A DNA stretch of 64,000 bases from JALZAA01 sp035938395 (lineage in GTDB: Bacteria; Actinomycetota; Acidimicrobiia; IMCC26256; JACDBD01), in NCBI GenBank assembly GCA_035938395.1, contig DASZGY010000023.1, forward strand, positions 5,483 through 69,482, in the 5' to 3' direction. Positions 8,397 through 17,300 of this stretch are shown here, piece after piece. Made by a program: the position numbers and the translations under genes. The stretch's first letter is position 1. Every line of letters begins with the position of its first letter. The notes beneath the pieces are model-generated. The model ran no database searches and was not told the DNA's origin. It saw nothing but the letters and a program-made list of their open reading frames with translations.

Positions 8397-9140
8397 CTAG
8401 CCCCAGCCGGAACTGGCTCCCTGCACCATGCCGAAGGGGCCCGTGGGCCAGCGGAAGCAGTCCATCATCAGCTTGTCCACGTCGTCCGCAGTGGCGATGC
8501 CCTCGTTCACGACCTTCTGCGCCTCGGCCACCATCGCGAAGTAGACGCGGTTGGTCACGAACCCCCACGCCATCGGCGTGTCGCGAATGATGACGGGGTT
8601 CTTCCCGCACGCGGCCGCCACTTCCTTGACGGCCGCGGTGGTCTCGTCGCTGGTGTCGCGCGTCGAGACGATCTCGGCGAGGCGCATCACCGGGGCCGGT
8701 GACGCCCAGTGCCAGCCGAGAACTCGATCGGCGCGGTCGGTCGCCGCCGCCAGGCCCGCGATCGCGAACCCCGACGTGTTCGACGCCAGGATCGTCCCGG
8801 CGGGTGCAGCCCGATCGAGATCGCGGAAGACGCGGACCTTCAGCTCGAGACGCTCGGGCACCGCCTCGACCACGAGATCGACCGCGGCGGCGTCTTCGAA
8901 CGAGCTCGTGAACGTGAGACGCGCCAGCGCGGCGTCGGCTTGTTCACGCGTGACCTTGCCTCGCTCGACTCCCCGCTCCAATCCGTAGCGCCCCGTCGTG
9001 ACGTGTTCGCGACCGGTGTCGAGGGCGCCGGCGTCGACGTCGTAGCAGACCGTCTCGTACCCGGCCGTCGCCGTCACCTGCGCGATCCCGCTGCCCATCA
9101 CGCCCGCCCCGAGCACGCCGATCCTCTTCACCGTGTTCAC
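8397..9140 (-). CDS. 3-hydroxyacyl-CoA dehydrogenase, C-terminally short
   Basis: This 247-residue protein is a 3-hydroxybutyryl/3-hydroxyacyl-CoA dehydrogenase that would oxidise 3-hydroxyacyl-CoA with NAD(P). The Rossmann motif is GVLGAGVMGSGIAQ; catalytic-region motifs are ILASNTSG, WHWASPAPVMRLAE (where the family usually has NPAP) and GFVTNRVYF. Family members are about 280-290 residues. This one stops shortly after FRWPTGPFGM, so the last helices of the C-terminal dimerisation domain and the usual GRKTGRGFYDY-like ending are missing. Nothing downstream in any frame restores them. The start follows the reductase gene by four bases, so they share an operon. It may be active in a shortened form or be degenerate. 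Confidence 0.85.
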   Translation of the reverse strand: MNTVKRIGVLGAGVMGSGIAQVTATAGYETVCYDVDAGALDTGREHVTTGRYGLERGVERGKVTREQADAALARLTFTSSFEDAAAVDLVVEAVPERLELKVRVFRDLDRAAPAGTILASNTSGFAIAGLAAATDRADRVLGWHWASPAPVMRLAEIVSTRDTSDETTAAVKEVAAACGKNPVIIRDTPMAWGFVTNRVYFAMVAEAQKVVNEGIATADDVDKLMMDCFRWPTGPFGMVQGASSGWG

Positions 9141-9144
9141 GCGC

Positions 9145-10170
9145 TCATTCCGCGACCTTGACGATCAACTTGCCAGTGTTCTCGCCCGTGAACAGGCGCC
9201 GGAACGCGGCGGGAGCATTGTCGAGGCCGTCCACGATGTCCTCGGCGTAGCGGATGCGTCCCTCCTGCACCCACTGACCGAGTTGGAGGATGGCGTCGAC
9301 GAACCGATCCCGGTAGTCGAGCAGGATGAACCCCTCCATCCGGCCGCGCTGCGGGATGAGATTGATGACGTTCCGGGGACCCGGCGCCAGCGCGGCCGTG
9401 TCGTACTGCGAGATCGCGCCGCACAGCGCGATGCGTGCGTGCAGGTTGATCTGCCCGAGCACGGCGTCGAGGATCTCGCCGCCGACGTTGTCGAAGAAGA
9501 CGTCGATCCCGTCGGGACATGTCTCGCGCAGCCGCGCTGCGACGTCCTCCGACTTGTAGTCGATCCACGCGTCGAAGCCGAGCTCGTCGGTGATCCATGC
9601 GCACTTCTCGGGACCGCCGGCGATGCCGACGACGCGGCAGCCGATGATCTTGCCGATCTGTCCGGCGACGGACCCGACGGCGCCGGCTGCGCCGGACACG
9701 ACGACGGTCTCGCCCTCCTTCGGTTGGGCCACGTCGAACATGCCGAAGTACGCGGTGAGCCCCGTGACACCGAGCACGCTGAGGAACGCGGTGATCGGTT
9801 CCTGGCGGGGGAGGGTCATCATCCCGTCGGGGCCGGCGCGGGCGATGGAGTACTCGGACCACTGCATCATCCCGAACACGAGGTCGCCTTCCGAATACGC
9901 GGCGTTGCGGGACTGCACGACTTCGCCGAGCCCGCCGGCGCGCATGACGTCGCCGACATGGATGCCGGGCACGTACGTGTCGATGCCGTTCATCCACACC
10001 CGGATGGCGGGGTCGAGCGACAAGTAGAGCGTGCGCACGAGCGCTTCGCCGTCGGCGGGCTCGGGCACGGGCTCGTCGACCAACTCGAAGTCATCGTCGT
10101 CGAGCGCGCCGTCGGGATGCGACGCCATCTTGATCACGCGATGGGTCGTCGCGACCGGCGCGTCGGTCAC
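9145..10170 (-). CDS. NADP-dependent medium-chain reductase (CurA/PTGR family)
   Basis: This 341-residue zinc-free medium-chain dehydrogenase/reductase probably reduces alpha,beta-unsaturated ketones or acyl compounds with NADPH. Seen in sequence: LSLDPAIRVWMN near residue 45, GLTAYFGMFDVAQPKEGETVVVS, then the nucleotide-binding GAAGAVGSVAGQIGK, and FFDNVGGEILDAVLGQINLHARIALCG. These are hallmarks of the leukotriene B4 12-hydroxydehydrogenase/CurA group. The GTG start overlaps the preceding metalloprotease stop by four bases (GTGA), giving a tight operon with it and with the downstream acyl-CoA dehydrogenase-type gene. Confidence 0.9.
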   Translation of the reverse strand: MTDAPVATTHRVIKMASHPDGALDDDDFELVDEPVPEPADGEALVRTLYLSLDPAIRVWMNGIDTYVPGIHVGDVMRAGGLGEVVQSRNAAYSEGDLVFGMMQWSEYSIARAGPDGMMTLPRQEPITAFLSVLGVTGLTAYFGMFDVAQPKEGETVVVSGAAGAVGSVAGQIGKIIGCRVVGIAGGPEKCAWITDELGFDAWIDYKSEDVAARLRETCPDGIDVFFDNVGGEILDAVLGQINLHARIALCGAISQYDTAALAPGPRNVINLIPQRGRMEGFILLDYRDRFVDAILQLGQWVQEGRIRYAEDIVDGLDNAPAAFRRLFTGENTGKLIVKVAE

Positions 10171-11462
10171 GTGGTCTCCTCGGGGAGCTCGATCCGGGCC
10201 AGCCACAGACCGGGCGCATCGAGCTCGGCCGGCGTCGGCAGCATCCGCTCGGCCTCCCACAGCCGGTTCAACCCCGCCGGCCCCGCCCGCTCGACGACAC
10301 CGCGGCAGAACGCCGCCCCCTGGTCGTAGTGGTGGCGTTCGAGCTTCAGCCCGAGCAGACCTTCGATGAACACCTCGGCCTCGCCCCGCTCCACCCGGTG
10401 CCGCTGCATCGCCTCGTGAATCTGACGGAACGACGGGATGAGCTTCTCGCCGACGCGTTCGAGCACCGAGTCCGCGTAGCCCTCGAGCACGGCGGTGAGC
10501 AGCTGCAGCTGCCGGCGGGGCTCGTCCTGGCGCGGCGAGTGCATCGCGCCGAGCAGGGCGTCCGGATCCTCGGCGATCGATCCCAGGGTCGACGGGTCGT
10601 TGGGATCGACCGACCCGAACCGGTCCTCCAGCGCGCTCGGGTCCACTTCGTAGGCCGACACGTACTCCGTCGACAACCGGACGAGGCGGTCCGGCACCCA
10701 GGGCACAGAACGTTCGGCTGCGTGCACGACCTCGTGCACCGCGACGTAGAAGCGCAGATCGGCTCGTTCGAGGGACCACGCCTCCTCGAACGCGTCGATG
10801 TTCTGCACGACGAAGCTGAGGCTCGGCTCGTCGCTCGTCGGAAGGGGCAGGTCGTACCGCCCAAGGGCGTGCTGGGCCAGGTAGCCGATCATCGAGCCGG
10901 CCTGCATCCCGAGCAGCGCCGGCGCCAGCATCTGCATCATCCCGCCGAGCATCTCGGGCCCGAACGGGCTCGCACCGGGGCCGCCGGGTGCCCCCCGCTC
11001 GCCGGATTCGAGCTCACCCGGCTCGGGTCCCGATTCGCGCATCACCTGCCCGAGCGTCGTCGCGAGTGCCTCGAGCACCGGACGCAGCGCGTCCAGCTGG
11101 AGTGCCGCCCAACCCTGGGGGCCGAGCGTGCGGAGCGGCGTCACGAACGTGGCCCCGAGATCCGTCTCGGCGACGACGTGCGTCTGCGCGGCGCGCGCGA
11201 GCTCTTCGAGCTGCTCGTGCGCGGCGGGATCGATCGGACGCTCGGTCCCACCTTCGACCGCGACCCACGCCGCGATCTGCCGCGCCACGTCCCAGTTGAT
11301 CGGCCCCTGCGACTGCAGCATCTGCATGAGCTGGGCCAGGTCGAAACCGCCGCCCCCGAACGGCATCCCCGGGAAGCCGGAGGACGACTGCGGCTCGGGC
11401 TGGTCGCGTTTGTCGGGTTTTCCGGGCTCGTCGGGGTCGCCAGGTTGAGGCTGGTCCGTCAC
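10167..11462 (-). CDS. Zinc-dependent metalloprotease-like protein, F420-associated family (DUF2342)
   Basis: This 431-residue protein has a glycine/proline-rich N-terminus followed by a mostly helical body. It contains HEVVH (in AVHEVVHAAERS) as the zinc-binding HExxH motif and a later conserved acidic GYADSVLE segment. It matches the actinobacterial family annotated as coenzyme F420 biosynthesis-associated protein or zinc-dependent metalloprotease, whose biochemical function is not established. The association with F420 is by phylogenetic distribution. Two LLM-type oxidoreductases elsewhere in this window could be F420 enzymes. The gene starts with GTG only 11 bases from the divergent SDR gene and leads the three-gene minus operon. 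Confidence 0.8.
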   Translation of the reverse strand: MTDQPQPGDPDEPGKPDKRDQPEPQSSSGFPGMPFGGGGFDLAQLMQMLQSQGPINWDVARQIAAWVAVEGGTERPIDPAAHEQLEELARAAQTHVVAETDLGATFVTPLRTLGPQGWAALQLDALRPVLEALATTLGQVMRESGPEPGELESGERGAPGGPGASPFGPEMLGGMMQMLAPALLGMQAGSMIGYLAQHALGRYDLPLPTSDEPSLSFVVQNIDAFEEAWSLERADLRFYVAVHEVVHAAERSVPWVPDRLVRLSTEYVSAYEVDPSALEDRFGSVDPNDPSTLGSIAEDPDALLGAMHSPRQDEPRRQLQLLTAVLEGYADSVLERVGEKLIPSFRQIHEAMQRHRVERGEAEVFIEGLLGLKLERHHYDQGAAFCRGVVERAGPAGLNRLWEAERMLPTPAELDAPGLWLARIELPEETT

Positions 11463-11473
11463 GCGGCCAGTCT

Positions 11474-12506
11474 ATGGACGTGGTTGCGATTGCCGTCACC
11501 GGCGCGTCGGGGCTCGTAGGCCAGCGTCTACTCCCGCGATTGGCCGAGGAATCGCAGGTGACGCGCCTGATCGGCTTGGATGTTCGTGATCCGCTCCGCC
11601 GCGTCCGCAACCTCACCTTTCATCGCGTCGACATCGGCGGCGGCGAGCTCAAGCCCCTGCTGGAAGCGGCCGAAGTGCTCGTCCACCTGGCCACTGTCGT
11701 CGACCCGGTTCCCGACGAAGCGCTCATGGCGCGCGTCAACGTCGAGGGCACGCGGCGGGTCCTCGACGCGGCCGCCGCCGTGGGAGTGCGGAAGGTCATC
11801 CGGGTGTCGACCGCGGCCGTCTACGGCGCGTGGCCCAACAACCCGGTGCCCCTCACGGAGGACGCCACCCTCCGACCCAACCCGGGCTTCGCGCCCGCCG
11901 TGCAGGCCGCCGAGGTCGAGCGCCTCCTCGCCGAGTGGCGCGAGGAGCACCCGGCGGTCACGGTCACGACACTGCGCTCGGCGCCCGTCCTCGGCGCCGG
12001 CGCCGAGCGGCTTCCTTCGCGATTGCTGCTGGGCCGGCCTCCGCTGCGCGTCCGGGGCGCCAGCCCACCCGTGCAGGCGGTCCACGTCGACGACCTGGTC
12101 GCCGCGCTCCTGCTGGCGGTCGGCAAGGACCTCCCGGGCACGTACAACGTCGCCGCCGACGGGTGGCTGGGCACCGACGACGCCCGAGAGTTGCTGCCCC
12201 GGTCGCTGCTGCCCCCGCTGCCGTCCGAGCTGATCGAGCGGGCCCTGGCGCGCCTGTGGGCGAGCGGCCTCGGCGACATCCCGCCGACCGTCGTGCCCTA
12301 CCTCGTTTACCCGTGGGTCGTCGCCAACGACCGGCTCCGCGCCGCAGGCTGGCGGCCGAATCACACCAACGAGGAAGCGATCATCGAGGGCCTCGACTCG
12401 CTTCCGTCCGCCAGGTACGGGCGTGCGCTCCTCATCGGCGGAGCAGCGAGCGTGGCGATGGGGATCGCGGCAGGAGCGGGGTGGCGGATCCTGCGGAGAG
12501 TGCGGG

Positions 12507-12526
<20 letters not shown>
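11474..12526 (+). CDS. NAD-dependent epimerase/dehydratase family protein (extended SDR)
   Basis: This 350-residue protein begins with the Rossmann motif VTGASGLVGQRLL, has DV/VD nucleotide contacts (GLDVRD), LVHLATVVDP, and a catalytic-region VSTAAVYGAW in which Tyr is present. It belongs to the extended SDR family acting on nucleotide sugars or related substrates; substrate is not predictable. The C-terminus has a hydrophobic stretch (LIGGAASVAMGIAAGAGWRIL) that may be a membrane anchor, which is unusual for soluble epimerases. The 3' end overlaps the convergent AhbA-AhbB-like gene by 20 bases. Confidence 0.82.
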
Positions 12527-13619
<1,093 letters not shown>

Positions 13620-13647
13620 CGTGCCGAGGTCGACCGCACCCGGCAAA

Positions 13648-14811
13648 TCACTGCGCGTTCCCGGGCTCGGCCGGGGCCGTGCCCGCGGTCGCGCTCGCAT
13701 CCCGCTGGTCGCCGAGCTCGAGGCCCACTCGGCGCTGCCCGCGGTCGCGATACACCGTGACGTTGAGCTGCTCACCCGGCTTGCGCCGCCCGACCTCGCT
13801 CATCAGCTGGGAGACGCTCGAGATCGCAGTCGTCGAGCCGGCTTTCCCGACGTCGACGATCACGTCGCCCTGCACGAGCCCCGCATTGTCGGCCGGGCCG
13901 CCGGGCACGACGCCCTGCACGCGTGCCCCGCCGCCGGTGCGGTCGGTGTCGTCGGTGGCCCAGACGCCGAGCCAGCCGTGCTCCGCGCTCCCGCGTGCAG
14001 TCAGCTGCGAGGCGACGTCGCGTGCCTGGTCGATCGGGAGCGCCAGACCCGCGGTGGAGGAGTCCGGCGGCACGACGAGGATGCCGACGACCTCGCCCCG
14101 GGTGTCGACGAGCGCGCCGCCCGAGTGCTCGCCGCTCGCGGTCATGTTCGTCTGAATGAGACCGGCCACCGAGACGCCCCCGTCCGACACGAACGCTCGG
14201 TTGAACGATCCGATCTCGCCCACGTCGACCCAGCGGTGGCGTCCCGATTCGGACGCCGCCACGCCGACAACCTGCTGACCAGCCTCGAGGCCGGCCGACG
14301 CCCCGAGCTGCGCGGGTTGCATGCTCGTCCCGTCGACCGTCAGGACGGCGAGGTCGGAGACGGGGTCGCTGGCGTCCACGGCTGCCGGCAGCGTGCGGCC
14401 ATCTGACGTGACGACCGCCACCGCGTCCGCGCCGTCGACGGCGTGCGCCGTCGTCACGATCTGCCCCGCCTGCACGCAGACTCCCGACGCCCGTCCCGTC
14501 TCGTTGCCGCGCGCGGTCCGCACCGCGACCACGCTGGGCGCCAGGGTCGCCACCATCCTTTGGATCGCGCCGCTGCGCGCGCTCGGCGTGGGCCGGCTCG
14601 AGTTGTTGACGGTCATGAGCGCGACGACACCGGCGACGGCCGCGACCACGGTCAGGCCGGCGGCGAGCGCAACCCAGCGACCGCGTCGCGACGCCCGAGG
14701 CCGTGTCGTCGCGACGAACGACGTCATCTCGGTGGGGTGAACCCAGATCCGATCAGACGGGTCGGGCGGCGGGCCGCCGGAACTCTCGTCCTCCGGCTCG
14801 TTGCCCGGCAT
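13648..14811 (-). CDS. Membrane-anchored HtrA-like serine protease with PDZ domain
   Basis: This 387-residue protein has a cytoplasmic N-terminus with the DRIWVHPTE motif seen in actinobacterial HtrA homologues, one transmembrane helix (about residues 46-68), a trypsin-like domain and a C-terminal PDZ domain. The triad can be traced as His in VTTAHAVDG, Asp in DPVSDLAVL, and Ser in GEHSGGALVD. The last motif differs from the usual GNSGGPL, so the oxyanion-hole neighbourhood is altered. Its role would be extracytoplasmic proteolysis or a chaperone-like function. A TACACT box lies 8 bases before the ATG. The divergent moaE start is 169 bases away. Confidence 0.85.
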   Translation of the reverse strand: MPGNEPEDESSGGPPPDPSDRIWVHPTEMTSFVATTRPRASRRGRWVALAAGLTVVAAVAGVVALMTVNNSSRPTPSARSGAIQRMVATLAPSVVAVRTARGNETGRASGVCVQAGQIVTTAHAVDGADAVAVVTSDGRTLPAAVDASDPVSDLAVLTVDGTSMQPAQLGASAGLEAGQQVVGVAASESGRHRWVDVGEIGSFNRAFVSDGGVSVAGLIQTNMTASGEHSGGALVDTRGEVVGILVVPPDSSTAGLALPIDQARDVASQLTARGSAEHGWLGVWATDDTDRTGGGARVQGVVPGGPADNAGLVQGDVIVDVGKAGSTTAISSVSQLMSEVGRRKPGEQLNVTVYRDRGQRRVGLELGDQRDASATAGTAPAEPGNAQ

Positions 14812-14819
14812 AGCGCGGA

Positions 14820-14825
14820 AGTGTA
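14820..14825 (-). promoter_or_regulatory. -10 box of HtrA-like gene
   Basis: TACACT, 8 bases before the ATG at 14811, is a good TANNNT box and points to a leaderless transcript. Confidence 0.5.
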
Positions 14826-14966
14826 CGACCGTGTTCCTGAACAACGGTCGCGGCTTGTCGGTCGCCGTCGCAAGCTCCGGGCCTGCGCCGACGGTCGGCA
14901 AAGCCGCCGCCGCCGCGGCCTCTCGGCTCGCGGCGCGCCTTCCCGGCCGACAACGGGGTGCCGCAG

Positions 14967-14972
14967 TACGCT
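14967..14972 (+). promoter_or_regulatory. -10 box of moaE
   Basis: TACGCT, 7 bases before the GTG at 14980, decides the moaE start and suggests leaderless transcription of moaE and the actin-like gene behind it. Confidence 0.5.
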
Positions 14973-14979
14973 GATTTTC

Positions 14980-15459
14980 GTGCTCGCGCCCCCTGACGGA
15001 CGCGACTGGGTTGCCCTCACGTCGCTGCCGCTTCCCGCCGAAGCTGCCAACGCCTGGGTCACCACACCGGGCAGCGGCGCAGTCGTCTCCTTCGTCGGAG
15101 TCGTGCGCGAGCACTCCGAGGGCCGGACCGGTGTTCGGGGACTCACGTACGAGGCGTACGAACAGGAGGCGACGCGCCGGCTCGCAGAGATCGCCGACGA
15201 GCTGCGGCGGCGCTGGCCCGATATCGAGCGCGTCGCGCTCCTGCACCGCGTCGGTGATCTCGCGCTCTCCGAACCGTCCGTGATCGTGGTGGTCTCGGCG
15301 CCGCATCGCGCCGAGGCGTTCGAGGCGGCCCGGTTCGGCATCGACACGCTGAAGGAGACCGTGCCCATCTGGAAGCGCGAACACTGGGACGACGGCTCCG
15401 AATGGGCCGAGCACGCCAGCCCCGTCCGCCCGGTCCGCCGGTCGACCAAGGCCGGGTGA
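14980..15459 (+). CDS. moaE: Molybdopterin synthase catalytic subunit MoaE
   Basis: This 159-residue protein converts precursor Z (cyclic pyranopterin monophosphate) to molybdopterin with the sulfur carrier MoaD. It shows VVSFVGVVREHSEGRTGVRGL, LTYEAYEQEA, LLHRVGDLALSEPSVIVVVSAPHR and the active-site lysine region LKETVPIWKREHW. Length and motifs are normal for MoaE. No moaD or other molybdenum cofactor genes are in the window. The gene lies upstream of the MreB-like gene in the same reading frame, separated by one TGA. Confidence 0.93.
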   Translation: MLAPPDGRDWVALTSLPLPAEAANAWVTTPGSGAVVSFVGVVREHSEGRTGVRGLTYEAYEQEATRRLAEIADELRRRWPDIERVALLHRVGDLALSEPSVIVVVSAPHRAEAFEAARFGIDTLKETVPIWKREHWDDGSEWAEHASPVRPVRRSTKAG

Positions 15460-15465
15460 TCGGTC

Positions 15466-16473
15466 CTGGCCCGGGATCTCGCCATCGACCTGGGTACCGC
15501 CAACACGCTGGTCTATTCACGCGGCGAAGGCATCATCGTCAACGAGCCGACGGTCATCGCGCTCAACAACCGCACCAACGAGGTGCTCGCGATCGGTCAC
15601 GAGGCGTGGCAGATGATCGGCCGCACGCCCGGGTACATCGTCGCCGTCCGGCCCCTGCGCGGCGGCGCGATCACGGACTTCGAGATCACCGAACGTCTCC
15701 TCCGCATGCTCTTCCAGCGTGCGGGTGTGTCGCGCTTCTACCGGACGCGCGTGCTCATCTGCGTGCCGTCGGCGATCACGCACGTCGAGCAGCGCGCTGT
15801 ACTCGAGGCCGCCCGGCGCGCCGGCGCCGCTCAGACGTTCCTGATCGAGCAGCCGATGGCCGCCGCCATCGGCGCGTCGCTGCCCATCCACGAGCCGCTC
15901 GGCAACATGATCGTCGACATCGGCGGCGGTACCTCCGAGGTCGCAGTCATCTCACTCGGTGGCGTCGTCGCTCTGGAGGCGGTTCGCGTCGGCGGGTTCG
16001 ACATGGACGCCGCCATACAGGCCTACGTGCGGCGCGAGTACGGCGTGGCGATCGGCGAGCGCACGGGCGAAGAGATCAAGGTCGCGATCGGTTCGGCCTT
16101 TTCGACTGACGACCAGTACAAGGCCGAAGTACGCGGACGCGACCTGACGACCGGTACCGCCAAGATCATCGTGCTGAGCCCGGAGGAGGTGCGCGAGGCG
16201 ATCGACGAGCCAGTGCGCGCCATCCTCGAGATCATCGTGCGGGCGCTCGGGCAGACGCCGCCCGAGCTCGCGCAGGACCTCATCCACCAGGGCGTCCACC
16301 TCGTCGGCGGAGGCGGCATGCTGCGTGGCATGGACCACCGCATCTCGAAGGAGACGGCGCTGCCCGTCCACCTCGTGGACGCCCCCCTCGAATGCGTCGT
16401 GCACGGCGCCGGCCGTTGCCTCGAGAGCTTCGACAACCTCAAAGAGATGTTCATGGACCGACCGCATTCGTAA
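15466..16473 (+). CDS. mreB: MreB-like actin-family ATPase with CTG start
   Basis: This is a 335-residue rod-shape actin homologue. The phosphate-1 loop LARDLAIDLGTANTLVY is essential and lies directly after the moaE stop. Further motifs are VCVPS-like LICVPSAITHVEQRAV, IEQPMAAAIGASLPI, phosphate-2 MIVDIGGGTSEVAVISLGG, and the adenosine motif GVHLVGGGGMLRGM. It would polymerise at the membrane and guide wall synthesis. There is no ATG, GTG or TTG between the moaE TGA (15457) and the phosphate-1 loop. CTG at 15466, six bases after that stop, gives the right N-terminus. The first ATG (15583) would delete the nucleotide-binding loop. Length is normal from the CTG. No mreC or mreD follows. Confidence 0.85.
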   Translation: MARDLAIDLGTANTLVYSRGEGIIVNEPTVIALNNRTNEVLAIGHEAWQMIGRTPGYIVAVRPLRGGAITDFEITERLLRMLFQRAGVSRFYRTRVLICVPSAITHVEQRAVLEAARRAGAAQTFLIEQPMAAAIGASLPIHEPLGNMIVDIGGGTSEVAVISLGGVVALEAVRVGGFDMDAAIQAYVRREYGVAIGERTGEEIKVAIGSAFSTDDQYKAEVRGRDLTTGTAKIIVLSPEEVREAIDEPVRAILEIIVRALGQTPPELAQDLIHQGVHLVGGGGMLRGMDHRISKETALPVHLVDAPLECVVHGAGRCLESFDNLKEMFMDRPHS

Positions 16474-16502
16474 TCCTCGTGTGCAGCGCCGACGCCGGGC
16501 AC

Positions 16503-16573
16503 GCCGGCATCGGCCCCCACCCACCCACATGCCCGACGCCTCGCTGCGCTCTTCGCCGACGGCCGATGCCGGC
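16503..16573. terminator. Inverted repeat between convergent mreB-like and HEAT genes
   Basis: Perfect 13-base arms GCCGGCATCGGCC (16503-16515) and GGCCGATGCCGGC (16561-16573) flank a 45-base loop in the 118-base convergent gap. This is probably a bidirectional terminator. Confidence 0.5.
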
Positions 16574-16591
16574 GACCCGTCGCCGTCGCCT

Positions 16592-17242
16592 TCATTCGGA
16601 AAGCAGGTCCTCGGCCGCCTGTCTCACTTGCCAGTCGCGGTCTTCGAGCGCGGTGCGTAATGCGTCGTCGACCTCGCCGCCGTCGAACGGCGCCAGCGCG
16701 AGGACGGCACGGCGGCGGACGGCGGGCTTGTCACGGCAGGCGGCGATGATGGCGGGAAGGCCGGCGGGGTCACCCAGGGCGCCGAGCGCCGCCACCGCAG
16801 CCTCGCGGGCGAGGGGGTCGTCGTGCATGCCCGCGACGGCGGCGAGCGCGGGGACCGCCCGGGCGCGCACTGCGGCGGCGCCGAGCTCGCCGAGCGCCCA
16901 CGCGCTCGCTTCGATCACGGTGACGTCGTCGTCGCCGAGGAGCTTGAGCAGCGGTCGGGCGGGCGCGCCGAGCCCGGGGGCGAGGTCCGCGGCGCGCCGC
17001 CGCACGGCCGGCTCGGCGTCGGTCATCGCGATCCGCCACGCCGCGGTCGCCCGTCGCCGTCCGCCGGCCCGGGCGAGCGCGCCGAGCGCCGCCGCCCGCA
17101 CACGCGGATCGGGATCATCCCGGGCGGCACGTTCGAGATCAGCGGGTGCACCGGCAGGGAGTCGGGCGCGCAGGCCGAGCGCGGCCGCGTCCGCGGCTCG
17201 TTCGACCGCTGTTCGCTGCTCGGCGCGGTCACGGGTGGGCAC
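16592..17242 (-). CDS. HEAT-repeat protein
   Basis: This 216-residue, alanine- and arginine-rich protein is made of helical HEAT/PBS-lyase-type repeats: DPDPRVRAAALGALARAG, AEPAVRRRAADLAPGLG, DPLAREAAVAALGALGD and DKPAVRRRAVLALAPF recur about every 30 residues. HEAT arrays act as protein-interaction scaffolds; no enzymatic residue set is visible and I assign no function. The GTG start is supported by TATCGT 6 bases upstream. The next gene, for a Lon-like PDZ protease, diverges from it with 58 bases between the starts. Confidence 0.8.
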   Translation of the reverse strand: MPTRDRAEQRTAVERAADAAALGLRARLPAGAPADLERAARDDPDPRVRAAALGALARAGGRRRATAAWRIAMTDAEPAVRRRAADLAPGLGAPARPLLKLLGDDDVTVIEASAWALGELGAAAVRARAVPALAAVAGMHDDPLAREAAVAALGALGDPAGLPAIIAACRDKPAVRRRAVLALAPFDGGEVDDALRTALEDRDWQVRQAAEDLLSE

Positions 17243-17248
17243 GGCTAG

Positions 17249-17254
17249 ACGATA
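17249..17254 (-). promoter_or_regulatory. -10 box of HEAT-repeat gene
   Basis: TATCGT lies 6 bases before the GTG at 17242, a leaderless-type arrangement. Confidence 0.45.
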
Positions 17255-17300
17255 GGGAGCCGCGACCGTTGGCCGGGGTGGTGCATGGCAGGCTCTGTCG

